A stretch of DNA of 64,000 nt, from contig CANLXL010000002.1 of the NCBI GenBank assembly GCA_947495125.1, positions 434,001-498,000 on the forward strand, in the 5' to 3' direction. The translations under genes were made by a program, and so were the position numbers. The DNA comes from an uncultured Flaviramulus sp. (GTDB lineage: Bacteria; Bacteroidota; Bacteroidia; Flavobacteriales; Flavobacteriaceae). This document shows positions 8,737 through 17,110 of this stretch, piece after piece; position 1 is the stretch's first letter; each line of letters begins with the position of its first letter. The notes beneath the pieces were generated by a model. It ran no database searches, had not been told where the DNA came from, and saw only the letters and a list, made by a program, of their open reading frames with translations.

Positions 8737-9750
8737 ATGAGAGAAAAGAAGTTTGATGTTATCACTTTTGGAAGGTCTTCAATAGATTTATATTCGCAAG
8801 ATATTGGAACTACTTTTAACGATATTAGTGGTTTTGATGCGTTTGTAGGAGGCTCTCCTTTAAACATTGCCGTTGCGCTTGCCAGATTAGGATCAAATGC
8901 AAGTTTGCTTACAGCTGTAGGTAATGATAAAGTTGGAGAATTTATAGTAAATTTTTTAAACAAGGAGAACGTAAATACACACTGCATTCCTGTGAAGAAT
9001 ACGGCTCGTAGTAGTGCTGTTGTTCTTGGCATTGAACCTCCAAATAAGTTTCCATTGGTCTATTATAGAGATAATGCTGCCGACAGTCAGGTAACTATTG
9101 ATGATGTTCAAAATTCTAACGTTGAAGACTATAAGGTTTTATTAATAAATGGAACAGCGCTAAACATTGAGCCTAGTAGAAGTAGCACATTTTATGCCAC
9201 TGAAGTTGCTACGAAAAATAATGTTGATGTAGTTTTAGATTTAGATTTTAGAGCAGATCAATGGCATGATTATAGAGCTTTTGGGTTGACGGTACGGGCG
9301 ATTCTTCCTAAAGTGAAAATTGCAATTGGAACCGAAGAAGAAATATTAGCGGCAACCTTATATGATTCATCTCAAGTAGTAATAAAAGATCAACAAATTT
9401 CAGCCCCAGAAATTAAAGGAGATATCGATGAGTCTATTGGTCAATTACTTTCTTCCGGTATAGAGGTTTTATTAGTAAAGAGAGGCGAAGATGGAGTAAC
9501 GATATACAAAAAAGATCTTAGTAGAATAGATGTTCCTGGATTCCCCGTTAAGGTATTAAATGTTTTAGGAGCTGGTGATGCTTTTGCCGGCGGATTCTTA
9601 TATGGATACCTTCAAGGCTGGGATTTGTACAAAGCTTGCAGAATGGGAAATGCCAGTGGAGCTCAGGTGGTGACCAAAAAAGGCTGTGCCAATTTCATGC
9701 CGACCTTAGAAGAATCATTAGCATTTATAGAAAAACATGGCGGGTATTAA
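8737..9750 (+). CDS. iolC: 5-dehydro-2-deoxygluconokinase IolC (PfkB family)
   Basis: A 337-residue PfkB/ribokinase-type sugar kinase. The N-terminal substrate region reads GRSSIDLYSQ...DAFVGGSPLNIAVALARLG, and the C-terminal signature with the catalytic Asp reads VLNVLGAGDAFAGGFLYG. In the iol pathway it phosphorylates 2-deoxy-5-keto-D-gluconate. It is the stand-alone form, without the C-terminal DUF2090 aldolase-like extension found in some proteobacterial IolC proteins. This fits the presence of a separate IolJ. It lies 8 bp after iolB. Confidence 0.93.
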   Translation: MREKKFDVITFGRSSIDLYSQDIGTTFNDISGFDAFVGGSPLNIAVALARLGSNASLLTAVGNDKVGEFIVNFLNKENVNTHCIPVKNTARSSAVVLGIEPPNKFPLVYYRDNAADSQVTIDDVQNSNVEDYKVLLINGTALNIEPSRSSTFYATEVATKNNVDVVLDLDFRADQWHDYRAFGLTVRAILPKVKIAIGTEEEILAATLYDSSQVVIKDQQISAPEIKGDIDESIGQLLSSGIEVLLVKRGEDGVTIYKKDLSRIDVPGFPVKVLNVLGAGDAFAGGFLYGYLQGWDLYKACRMGNASGAQVVTKKGCANFMPTLEESLAFIEKHGGY

Positions 9751-9825
9751 TTTGAAAAGGTGACATTAAAAACTGAAGTATTTCACTGTATAATAAGGTA
9801 AAAATAAAAAATAAGTAAATAAAAA

Positions 9826-11301
9826 ATGGAAGTTCTAAAAAATTATATAAACGGTACTTGGGTAGATAGTAAATCTTTACACACCATAGATGTTTTAAAT
9901 CCAGCAAATCAAGAGGTTTTAGCTAAAGTTCCTTATGGTATAGATACCGCAAAAGATGTTGAAACAGCAACAAATTTTGCCTTTAAGGCATATAAGGAAT
10001 GGAGTCAGGTTCCCGTTATGAAACGTGTACAAGTACTTTATAAATTAAAATCTCTTTTTGAGGAGAATATTGGAGAAATTGCTGAAATAATTACTAAGGA
10101 ATCGGGTAAGACAAAAGGAGAATCTTTTGGAGAAATACAAAGAGCCATTGAGAATATTGAAGTAGCCTGCGGGACACCTATACTTATGGCAGGAGATGTT
10201 ATAGAAGACATAGCAACGGGCATTGACGAAATGATGATTAGACAACCAATTGGTGTGTCAGCATGTATTACGCCCTTCAACTTTCCTAGTATGATTGTTT
10301 TTTGGTTTTTGCCTTATGCGATAGCTACAGGAAACTCATTTATTGTTAAGCCTTCAGAAAAGGTGCCATTAACCATGATGAAACTTTTTGAACTAATTGA
10401 TAGGTTGGATTTGCCCAAAGGGTTGATAAGTTTAGTTCATGGTGGTAAAGAGTCTGTAGACGCTATATTAGAAAACCCAACGATCAAGGCTATAAGCTTT
10501 GTTGGAAGTACACCTGTAGCAAGGTACATTTATTCAAAAGGGACGGCTAACGGAAAAAGGGTGCAGGCACAAGGTGGGGCTAAAAATCCGGTTATTGTAT
10601 TACCAGATGCAGATATTGAAATGTCTTCAAAAATTATTGCTGATTCAGTTTATGGTTGCGCTGGTCAACGTTGTTTAGCAGCATCTACCATTATTACTGT
10701 TGGAGATGATAAAAGAGAAATTAAAGATTCTATATACGAAACTGTAAAGTCAAGAACAACCGGATACGGATGGGACGATGGTGTAAATATGGGACCTGTT
10801 ATTACTCCTGAGAGTAAAAACAGAATTAATGGTTTAATTCAACAAGGGTTAGATGAAGGAGCTACAGCACTTCTTGATGGCAGGAAGGCTTCAGTTTCAG
10901 GATATGAAAACGGAAATTTCCTATCTCCAACTATTTTAGAAAACGTAGCTCTGGACAAGGATTTAATTAAAACTGAAATTTTTGGCCCGGTAATGAGCCT
11001 TATTTCGATGAACAATATTGAGGAAGCATTACAATTTGTAAACAGTGGAAATTATGGTAACATGGCTTGCTTATTTACAAGTAGTGGAGCTAGTGCTAGA
11101 AAATTTAGAAATGAAGCAGATGCAGGAAATATTGGAATCAATATAGGAGTTGCTGCACCCATGGCACAATTTCCATTCAGTGGTTGGAAAGATAGCTTTT
11201 TTGGAGATCTTCACGGTCAGGGAAAGCATGCTATTGAGTTTTTTACTCAAACTAAAGTAGTCATTGAAAGATGGCCAAATATTTGGTCGCGTAAATTTTA
11301 A
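9826..11301 (+). CDS. iolA: CoA-acylating (methyl)malonate-semialdehyde dehydrogenase IolA/MmsA
   Basis: A 491-residue aldehyde dehydrogenase. Recognisable segments are ACITPFNFPSMIVFWFLPYAIATGN, FVGSTPVARYIYSKG, a GGAKNPVIVLPDAD loop and GCAGQRCLAASTI with the catalytic Cys. The GQRCLA context is typical of the CoA-dependent MmsA/IolA group. It oxidises malonate semialdehyde to acetyl-CoA and CO2, the last step of myo-inositol breakdown. It lies 75 bp after iolC and 12 bp before the IolE-like gene. Confidence 0.92.
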   Translation: MEVLKNYINGTWVDSKSLHTIDVLNPANQEVLAKVPYGIDTAKDVETATNFAFKAYKEWSQVPVMKRVQVLYKLKSLFEENIGEIAEIITKESGKTKGESFGEIQRAIENIEVACGTPILMAGDVIEDIATGIDEMMIRQPIGVSACITPFNFPSMIVFWFLPYAIATGNSFIVKPSEKVPLTMMKLFELIDRLDLPKGLISLVHGGKESVDAILENPTIKAISFVGSTPVARYIYSKGTANGKRVQAQGGAKNPVIVLPDADIEMSSKIIADSVYGCAGQRCLAASTIITVGDDKREIKDSIYETVKSRTTGYGWDDGVNMGPVITPESKNRINGLIQQGLDEGATALLDGRKASVSGYENGNFLSPTILENVALDKDLIKTEIFGPVMSLISMNNIEEALQFVNSGNYGNMACLFTSSGASARKFRNEADAGNIGINIGVAAPMAQFPFSGWKDSFFGDLHGQGKHAIEFFTQTKVVIERWPNIWSRKF

Positions 11302-11313
11302 TATCATATTAAT

Positions 11314-12219
11314 ATGATCAAGATAGCCAACGCTCCTTGCTCATGGGGAGCATTAGAATTTGATTTAGAAGAAAAATCGGAAGAAATTGGTTTTGAGCGG
11401 GTTTTGGACGAAATTAATGAAACCGGATATATTGGTACAGAGCTAGGAGATTGGGGATATATGCCTACTGTTCCAAGCCAGTTGCGCGATCAGATACATA
11501 AAAGAGGATTGGATTTACTGGGAGCTTTTGTTCCTGTGGCTTTGGCAGATGTAACAAAACATGAAGATGGTGTTTCGAGAGCTTTAAAGGTTGCAGAGTT
11601 AATGTATAATGCGGGCTATGAAAATGCATTTATTGTTTTAGCTGATGATAACGGAACCGTTTCTGAGCGTACTCAGAACGCGGGAAGAATACTGCCTGAG
11701 ATGAGCCTTACAGATGCACAATGGTCAGACTATGCTCAAGGTGCTGAGAAAATAGCTAGAGCAGTAAAAGATATTTTTGGGATTAGAACTGTTTTTCATC
11801 ATCATTGTGCTGGTTATGTTGAGACACCAGAAGAAATTGACAAATTATTATCATTGACCGACCCAGACTTATTGGGCTTATGTTTAGATATGGGGCATTA
11901 TGCTTTTGGAGGAGGTGATCCAGTTGAAGCATTAAAAACTTATTCTAATCGCATATGGCACGTGCATTTTAAAGATTTTAGCCCAGATATAGCTAAAGCT
12001 TCTAAGGATGCCAATGGAGATTATTTTGATGCAATTAAAAGAGGTGTTTTTTGCGAGCTAGGTAAAGGTGGAGTAGATTTCGAGAGTATTGTTGCTTTGT
12101 TGCATGAATTAGAATATGATGATTGGATTGTTGTTGAACAGGATATATTACCTGGTATGGGAGACCCAAAAGTTTGCGCTCAGTCCAATAGGGATTATAT
12201 AAAAACATTAGGATTATAA
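11314..12219 (+). CDS. iolE: TIM-barrel inosose dehydratase IolE-like
   Basis: A 301-residue sugar-phosphate isomerase/epimerase-type TIM barrel of the AP endonuclease 2 fold. It begins IKIANAPCSWGALEF and contains TGYIGTELGDWGYMP, FHHHCAGYVETPEEID, LGLCLDMGHYAFGGGDP, WHVHFKDF and DDWIVVEQD. The Glu, Asp and His positions expected for metal binding are present. In this operon the missing step is dehydration of scyllo-inosose, so IolE is the best assignment. The NAPCSWG start differs from the Bacillus-type IolE N-terminus, and an IolI-type inosose isomerase cannot be excluded. Confidence 0.78.
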   Translation: MIKIANAPCSWGALEFDLEEKSEEIGFERVLDEINETGYIGTELGDWGYMPTVPSQLRDQIHKRGLDLLGAFVPVALADVTKHEDGVSRALKVAELMYNAGYENAFIVLADDNGTVSERTQNAGRILPEMSLTDAQWSDYAQGAEKIARAVKDIFGIRTVFHHHCAGYVETPEEIDKLLSLTDPDLLGLCLDMGHYAFGGGDPVEALKTYSNRIWHVHFKDFSPDIAKASKDANGDYFDAIKRGVFCELGKGGVDFESIVALLHELEYDDWIVVEQDILPGMGDPKVCAQSNRDYIKTLGL

Positions 12220-12233
12220 ATAACAGAATATCC

Positions 12234-13268
12234 ATGAAGAAATTAAAATTTGCCTTAGCGGGTCTTGGAAGAATTGGAAAAATTCATTTAGATAATTTAC
12301 TTCAAATGAATAACGTAAAAGTTGTTGCTGTGATGGATCCATTTGGAGAATCACAGGAATATGCCAAAGGTAAAGGCATAGTAAATGTGACGTCCACTTA
12401 TGGGGAGATGCTAGCTTCTACAGAGATTGATGTAGTTGTTATTTGTTCTCCTACAGACACACATGCGGACTATGTAGAAATTGCAGCTAAAAAAGGAAAA
12501 CATATTTTTTGTGAAAAACCACTAGATTTATCTTTGGAAAGAGTAGTTGAAGTTTTGGATGTTGTGGAAGACACGGGAATAAAGTTAATGATAGGTTTTA
12601 ATAGACGCTTCGATAAAGAGTTTAAAAAGGTTAAAGCTTTAGTAAGTGAGGGTGCCATAGGAGAGCATCATTTGGTAAAGATTACCAGTCGAGATCCAGG
12701 TGCTCCGCCAGTAAGTTATATTGAAAAATCGGGTGGCTTATTTTTAGATATGACCATTCACGATTTTGATATAGCTCGTTTTATTGTAGGCAAGGAAATA
12801 GAGGAGGTGTATGCTAAGGGAGCCGTTCTTGTTGATTCCGTTATAGGAGACGTGGGAGATATAGATACAGCTGTTATAACCTTAACCTACACAGACGGAA
12901 CTATGGCTATAATTGATAATAGTAGAGAAGCAGCTTATGGATATGATCAGAGGGTTGAAGTATTCGGCTCTAAAGGTATGGTAAGGGCAGAGAATAATTT
13001 ACACGATTCACACCAATTATTCACAAGTCAAGGAAGTCAAAGGTCGCTACCTTTACATTTTTTTCTGGAACGTTATGCAGAAGCATACAAGACAGAAATG
13101 AGTGATTATATCAACAGTTTAGAAAATGAGACTCCTGTTCCGGCTAATGGAAACGATGGGCTTCAATCTTTAAAAATTGGATTGGCAGCAATAAGGTCTC
13201 TTCAAGAAAATAGACCCGTTAAACTTAAAGAAATTAATCAATTTCAGAGCATTAAAATGTTAAAATAA
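12234..13268 (+). CDS. iolG: myo-Inositol 2-dehydrogenase IolG (Gfo/Idh/MocA family)
   Basis: A 344-residue NAD(P)-dependent oxidoreductase. The N-terminal Rossmann motif is FALAGLGRIGKIHLDNL. It is followed by VVVICSPTDTHADYVEIAAKKGKHIFCEKPLD, carrying the family EKP motif, and MIGFNRRFDKEF. The substrate region SGGLFLDMTIHDFDIARF holds the conserved Asp and His. It oxidises myo-inositol to scyllo-inosose, the first committed step. The IHDFDIARF region and the operon context separate it from other Gfo/Idh/MocA members. It sits 14 bp after the IolE-like gene and 65 bp before iolD. Confidence 0.92.
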   Translation: MKKLKFALAGLGRIGKIHLDNLLQMNNVKVVAVMDPFGESQEYAKGKGIVNVTSTYGEMLASTEIDVVVICSPTDTHADYVEIAAKKGKHIFCEKPLDLSLERVVEVLDVVEDTGIKLMIGFNRRFDKEFKKVKALVSEGAIGEHHLVKITSRDPGAPPVSYIEKSGGLFLDMTIHDFDIARFIVGKEIEEVYAKGAVLVDSVIGDVGDIDTAVITLTYTDGTMAIIDNSREAAYGYDQRVEVFGSKGMVRAENNLHDSHQLFTSQGSQRSLPLHFFLERYAEAYKTEMSDYINSLENETPVPANGNDGLQSLKIGLAAIRSLQENRPVKLKEINQFQSIKMLK

Positions 13269-13333
13269 AAACTAGAGAGCTACAATTACAAAAGACTATC
13301 TAGTATGTATAAAATAATAAAACCAGCATAATA

Positions 13334-15211
13334 ATGAAAACAATACGACTGACTGTTGCCCAAGCTGTGATAAAGTATTTAAACCAGCAATATGTAGAAC
13401 GCGACGGTGTTGAAAACAAGTTTTTTGCCGGTTGCTTTGGTATTTTAGGACATGGTAATGTTGCTGGTATGGGGCAGGCTATTCAACAGCAGAATGATTT
13501 AAAGTACTATCAATGTCGAAACGAACAATCCATGGTGCATACTGCCGCTGCTTATGCAAAAATGAAAAATCGATTAAGCACTTTTGCATGTACCACCTCA
13601 ATAGGACCTGGAGCTACCAATATGCTAACTGCAGCAGCTGGAGCTACTATTAATCGTTTACCGGTACTTTTAATTCCAGGCGACATTTTTGCTAGAAGAA
13701 ATGTTGCTCCAGTTTTGCAACAATTGGAATCGCCTAATTCACAAGATTTTTCGGTTAATGATTGTTTTAAACCAATTTCAAAATACTGGGATAGAATCAA
13801 TAGACCAGAACAAATACTATTTGCACTTCCAGAAGTCATGAGAGTTTTAACCTCTCCTTCAGAAACGGGAGCTGTTACCTTGGCGATACCTCAGGATGTT
13901 CAAGCGGAGGCATTTGATTGTCCAGAAGATTTTTTTAGCAAAAAGACATGGAGAATTATGAGGCAAAGACCTGATGTTTCGCAAATTAAAAGAGCGGCGG
14001 ACCTCATTAAGAAAAGTAAAAAGCCTTTAATTATTGCTGGTGGAGGAGCTCATTATAGTGATGCTCTTGATGTTTTAAAAACCTTTGTTTATAAAACACA
14101 TATTCCGGTTGCAGAAACTTTTGCAGGAAAAGGTGCTTTACGGTTCGATGATCCTCACCAACTAGGAGCAGTTGGAGCCACTGGAACACCTGGTGCCAAC
14201 AAAATCTCGGAAGAGGCAGATTTAGTTATTGGTCTTGGAACCCGCTATAGCGATTTCACAACGGCCTCTAAAACAGCTTTTCAAAATCCAGATGTTAAAT
14301 TTGTAAATATAAATGTTACCGAATTTGATGCAGCCAAGCATGGCGGACTTATGTTGCAAGGTGATGCAAAAGCAACACTAGAGGAATTATTGGGTTTACT
14401 GGATGGTTATCAAGTAGATCAGGATTATAGTAATAAAGTTTCTGAATTCAATCAATCTTGGGAAGCAAAAGTTTCCAAAATATATGATTACAGGCATGAT
14501 AATCTTTTGAGTCAAGGAGAAATCATCGGTGCGGTAAATGAGTTTGCAGATGATAATGATGTAGTGCTTTGTGCGGCAGGAAGTTTACCTGGTGATTTGC
14601 ATAAGTTATGGAGAACCAAGAGTAGTAAAAGCTTCCATTTGGAATATGGATATTCTTGTATGGGGTATGAAATTGCTGGAGGACTTGGAGCAAAAATGGC
14701 TGACCCAAGTCGAGAAATCTATGTCATGGTAGGAGATGGCAGTTATTTGATGCTTTCTCAAGAAATTGTCACATCCATTCAGGAAAATTATAAAATAACG
14801 ATTGTTTTGATTGATAATGATGGCTATAAAAGTATCGGATCGCTTTCGCGAAGTTTAGGTAGTGAAGGTTATGGTACTAGATATTTGTATAGAAACCCAG
14901 ATTCTCAAAAAATCGATGGTGACGATGTTGTTTCTGATGCTGTTTTGCCAATTAACTTGGCTGATAATGCGCGCAGTTTGGGAGCACATGTTATTGAATG
15001 TACAGATTACACAAGTTTGACGAATGCTTTAAAAACAGCCAAAGGTATTGATATAACAACTGTTATTTATACTACCTGTGATAGATATCAAGGTACCGAT
15101 GGTTATGGCTGGTGGGAAGTTCCTATTGCCCAAGTATCCGATATGGAAACCGTCAAAGAAGCTTACAAGGATTCTTTAGAACATAAAAAGAAACAGAGAT
15201 TCCATCACTAG
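13334..15211 (+). CDS. iolD: 3D-(3,5/4)-trihydroxycyclohexane-1,2-dione hydrolase IolD (ThDP-dependent)
   Basis: A 625-residue thiamine-diphosphate enzyme that opens the inositol-derived ring to 5-deoxy-glucuronate. The N-terminal domain reads VAQAVIKYLNQQYVERDGVENKFFAGCFGILGHGNVAGMGQAI, with RNEQSMVHTAAAYAK supplying the conserved Glu. A central Rossmann-like domain starts near residue 220. The C-terminal ThDP/Mg motif is MVGDGSYLMLSQEIVTSIQENYKITIVLIDNDGYKSIGSL. Sequence and length match IolD rather than acetolactate synthase. It lies 55 bp before the symporter. Confidence 0.95.
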   Translation: MKTIRLTVAQAVIKYLNQQYVERDGVENKFFAGCFGILGHGNVAGMGQAIQQQNDLKYYQCRNEQSMVHTAAAYAKMKNRLSTFACTTSIGPGATNMLTAAAGATINRLPVLLIPGDIFARRNVAPVLQQLESPNSQDFSVNDCFKPISKYWDRINRPEQILFALPEVMRVLTSPSETGAVTLAIPQDVQAEAFDCPEDFFSKKTWRIMRQRPDVSQIKRAADLIKKSKKPLIIAGGGAHYSDALDVLKTFVYKTHIPVAETFAGKGALRFDDPHQLGAVGATGTPGANKISEEADLVIGLGTRYSDFTTASKTAFQNPDVKFVNINVTEFDAAKHGGLMLQGDAKATLEELLGLLDGYQVDQDYSNKVSEFNQSWEAKVSKIYDYRHDNLLSQGEIIGAVNEFADDNDVVLCAAGSLPGDLHKLWRTKSSKSFHLEYGYSCMGYEIAGGLGAKMADPSREIYVMVGDGSYLMLSQEIVTSIQENYKITIVLIDNDGYKSIGSLSRSLGSEGYGTRYLYRNPDSQKIDGDDVVSDAVLPINLADNARSLGAHVIECTDYTSLTNALKTAKGIDITTVIYTTCDRYQGTDGYGWWEVPIAQVSDMETVKEAYKDSLEHKKKQRFHH

Positions 15212-15266
15212 TTTATAACCTAAAGAGGATGTAATTAATGTTCAACAATAACTAAACTAATCAAAT

Positions 15267-16844
15267 ATGTATACTGCATTAACTTTTATTGGATTCATCG
15301 CCTTTGTAGCCATTTATTCTTGGTACAAACTTAAAAATGAAAAACTTGATTCTCAAGACGGATATTTTTTGGGCGGACGAAGTCTTACGGGAGTTGTTAT
15401 TGCAGGATCTATGTTACTAACCAATATATCTACCGAACATCTCATAGGTATGAATGGTTCTTCCTATAAAAATGGATTCATTATTATAGCTTGGGAAGTT
15501 ACATCAGCGTTGGCCTTAGTAGCCGCCGCTATTTATTTTGTGCCCAAATATTTAAAAATGGGGCTGACAACCATTCCCCAATATCTTGAAAAACGTTTTG
15601 ATAGTACAACTAGAACCTTAGTTGCTCTTTTTTTGATGGTTTCTTTTGTAGTTACATTATTACCTATAGTGCTTTATACAGGAGCTATTAACCTTGAAAG
15701 TATTTTTAACATCTCGGAAGTTTTAGATGTATCGCAAGATCAAGGTCTTTGGATTACAGTCATAGGTATTGGAGTGCTTGGATCAATTTACGCCATTTTT
15801 GGAGGGTTAAAAGCGGTTGCTGTTTCAGATACAATCAATGGATATGGGTTACTAGTTGGTGGATTAGCCATACCTCTAATTGCTCTTATCAGTATCGGTG
15901 ATGGTAATCCATTAACAGGTTTAACTAAGGTGTATCAGCATAGTCCAGAAAAATTTAACGTTATTGGAGCAAAGGATTCCATAATGCCCTTTGGAGTCCT
16001 TTTTACTGGGTTGATTATTAATCAGCTGTATTTTTGGAGCATGAATCAAACAATAATTCAACGAGCGCTTGGAGCCAAAAATTTAGTGGAAGCTCAAAAA
16101 GGACTTTTATTTACTGGAGTTTTAAAAATATTTGTGCCTGTGATTATTATTTTACCCGGAGTGATAGGTTTCTATTATTATGGAGATTCACTTTTTGATA
16201 ATCAAGATATGATATATCCCGAGCTCATTAAAAAAGTGCTCCCTGTTGGGCTTGTTGGTTTATTTGCAGCTATTGTAATGGGAGCCGTTTTAAGTACGTT
16301 TAATAGTGTACTTAACAGTGCAGCAACTATTTTTAGTATTGATGTCTATAAAGAACACTTTGGCAAAAATAGTACAGATAAAAAGTTAGTGAAAGTTGGG
16401 AAATTAACGTCAACGGTATTAGCTATTTTTGCTATTATGGTAGCTCCTATGGTGGCTAATGCTCCTGATGGTCTATACCAGCTATTACAACAATTAAATG
16501 GCATCTTCTTTATTCCTATCGCTTCCATTATGTTAGCTGGATTTTTCCTTAAGAGAATATCTGCCGCTGGCGCCAAAGCAGCATTGTTTGTTGGATTGGC
16601 TTTCTATATCACAACAACTTTCATACTGAAAACAGATATCCATTTTATTCATATTTGGGGTATTGAATTCTTATTGAATTTAGCAGTGATGTTCGGAGTA
16701 TCTCATTTTTATCCAGTTGAAAAAGAATTTAAGGCTAAAGATTTGCATATTTTAGATATGAAGGAATGGAAGTATACTAAACATATGTCTATTGCTCTTT
16801 GTTTTGTTACCATATTGATTTATATCCTATTAGGGCAAAATTAA
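15267..16844 (+). CDS. Sodium/solute symporter (SSS/SLC5 family), probable inositol uptake
   Basis: A 525-residue polytopic inner-membrane protein with about 13-14 hydrophobic segments and no cleavable signal. SSS family features are GYFLGGRSLTGVVIAGSMLLTNISTEHLIGMNG near the N-terminus, TTIPQYLEKRFDS, GGLKAVAVSDTINGYGLLVGGL and a central MNQTIIQRALGAKN. It belongs with the Na+-coupled sugar/inositol carriers. As the last gene of the iol operon it is the natural candidate to import myo-inositol, or an inositol derivative freed in the periplasm. Specificity is inferred from context. Confidence 0.88.
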   Translation: MYTALTFIGFIAFVAIYSWYKLKNEKLDSQDGYFLGGRSLTGVVIAGSMLLTNISTEHLIGMNGSSYKNGFIIIAWEVTSALALVAAAIYFVPKYLKMGLTTIPQYLEKRFDSTTRTLVALFLMVSFVVTLLPIVLYTGAINLESIFNISEVLDVSQDQGLWITVIGIGVLGSIYAIFGGLKAVAVSDTINGYGLLVGGLAIPLIALISIGDGNPLTGLTKVYQHSPEKFNVIGAKDSIMPFGVLFTGLIINQLYFWSMNQTIIQRALGAKNLVEAQKGLLFTGVLKIFVPVIIILPGVIGFYYYGDSLFDNQDMIYPELIKKVLPVGLVGLFAAIVMGAVLSTFNSVLNSAATIFSIDVYKEHFGKNSTDKKLVKVGKLTSTVLAIFAIMVAPMVANAPDGLYQLLQQLNGIFFIPIASIMLAGFFLKRISAAGAKAALFVGLAFYITTTFILKTDIHFIHIWGIEFLLNLAVMFGVSHFYPVEKEFKAKDLHILDMKEWKYTKHMSIALCFVTILIYILLGQN

Positions 16845-16934
16845 TGAAACATCTAGGGTTCTAAACTTAGAAATGTGTTGAAATGATTATATCGATGTTA
16901 CATGTGACAACGAAAAAAACAATAATATAAACAC

Positions 16935-17110
16935 ATGAAATATAAATGTGCCATTTTTGATTGTGATGGCGTATTGGTTGATAGTGAGCTCATCGCTTGT
17001 TAGGTTCTTGTAGAAATATCAAAAAAAACTTGGGATTAAATCTTAGTTTGAATAAAGCTATTGAAAAATTTTCTGGAAAGTCTTTAAGTCTTTCTCAAAA
17101 ATATAACTAA
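16935..17110 (+). pseudogene. Decayed HAD-superfamily phosphatase/phosphoglucomutase fragment
   Basis: Too short for the ORF track. It starts MKYKCAIFDCDGVLVDSELIAC, the motif-I region of beta-phosphoglucomutase-like HAD hydrolases. It then meets an in-frame TAG at 17001. Downstream, VLVEISKK continues in the original frame, and after a frame change LSLNKAIEKFSGKSLSLSQKYN follows, ending at a TAA that overlaps the next ATG. This is the N-terminal quarter of a normally ~215-residue protein, with a nonsense mutation, a frameshift and loss of the rest. It is probably a remnant of a sugar-phosphate phosphatase once belonging to this locus. Confidence 0.8.

Noticed and set aside
8595-9032. 145-codon minus-strand ORF across the iolB-iolC junction
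   Set aside because: Antisense to two clear iol genes; protein has no recognisable pattern.
13334-15211. ThDP enzyme as acetolactate synthase
   Set aside because: The N-terminal GNVAGMGQAI and RNEQSMVHTA blocks and the iol context fit IolD much better.
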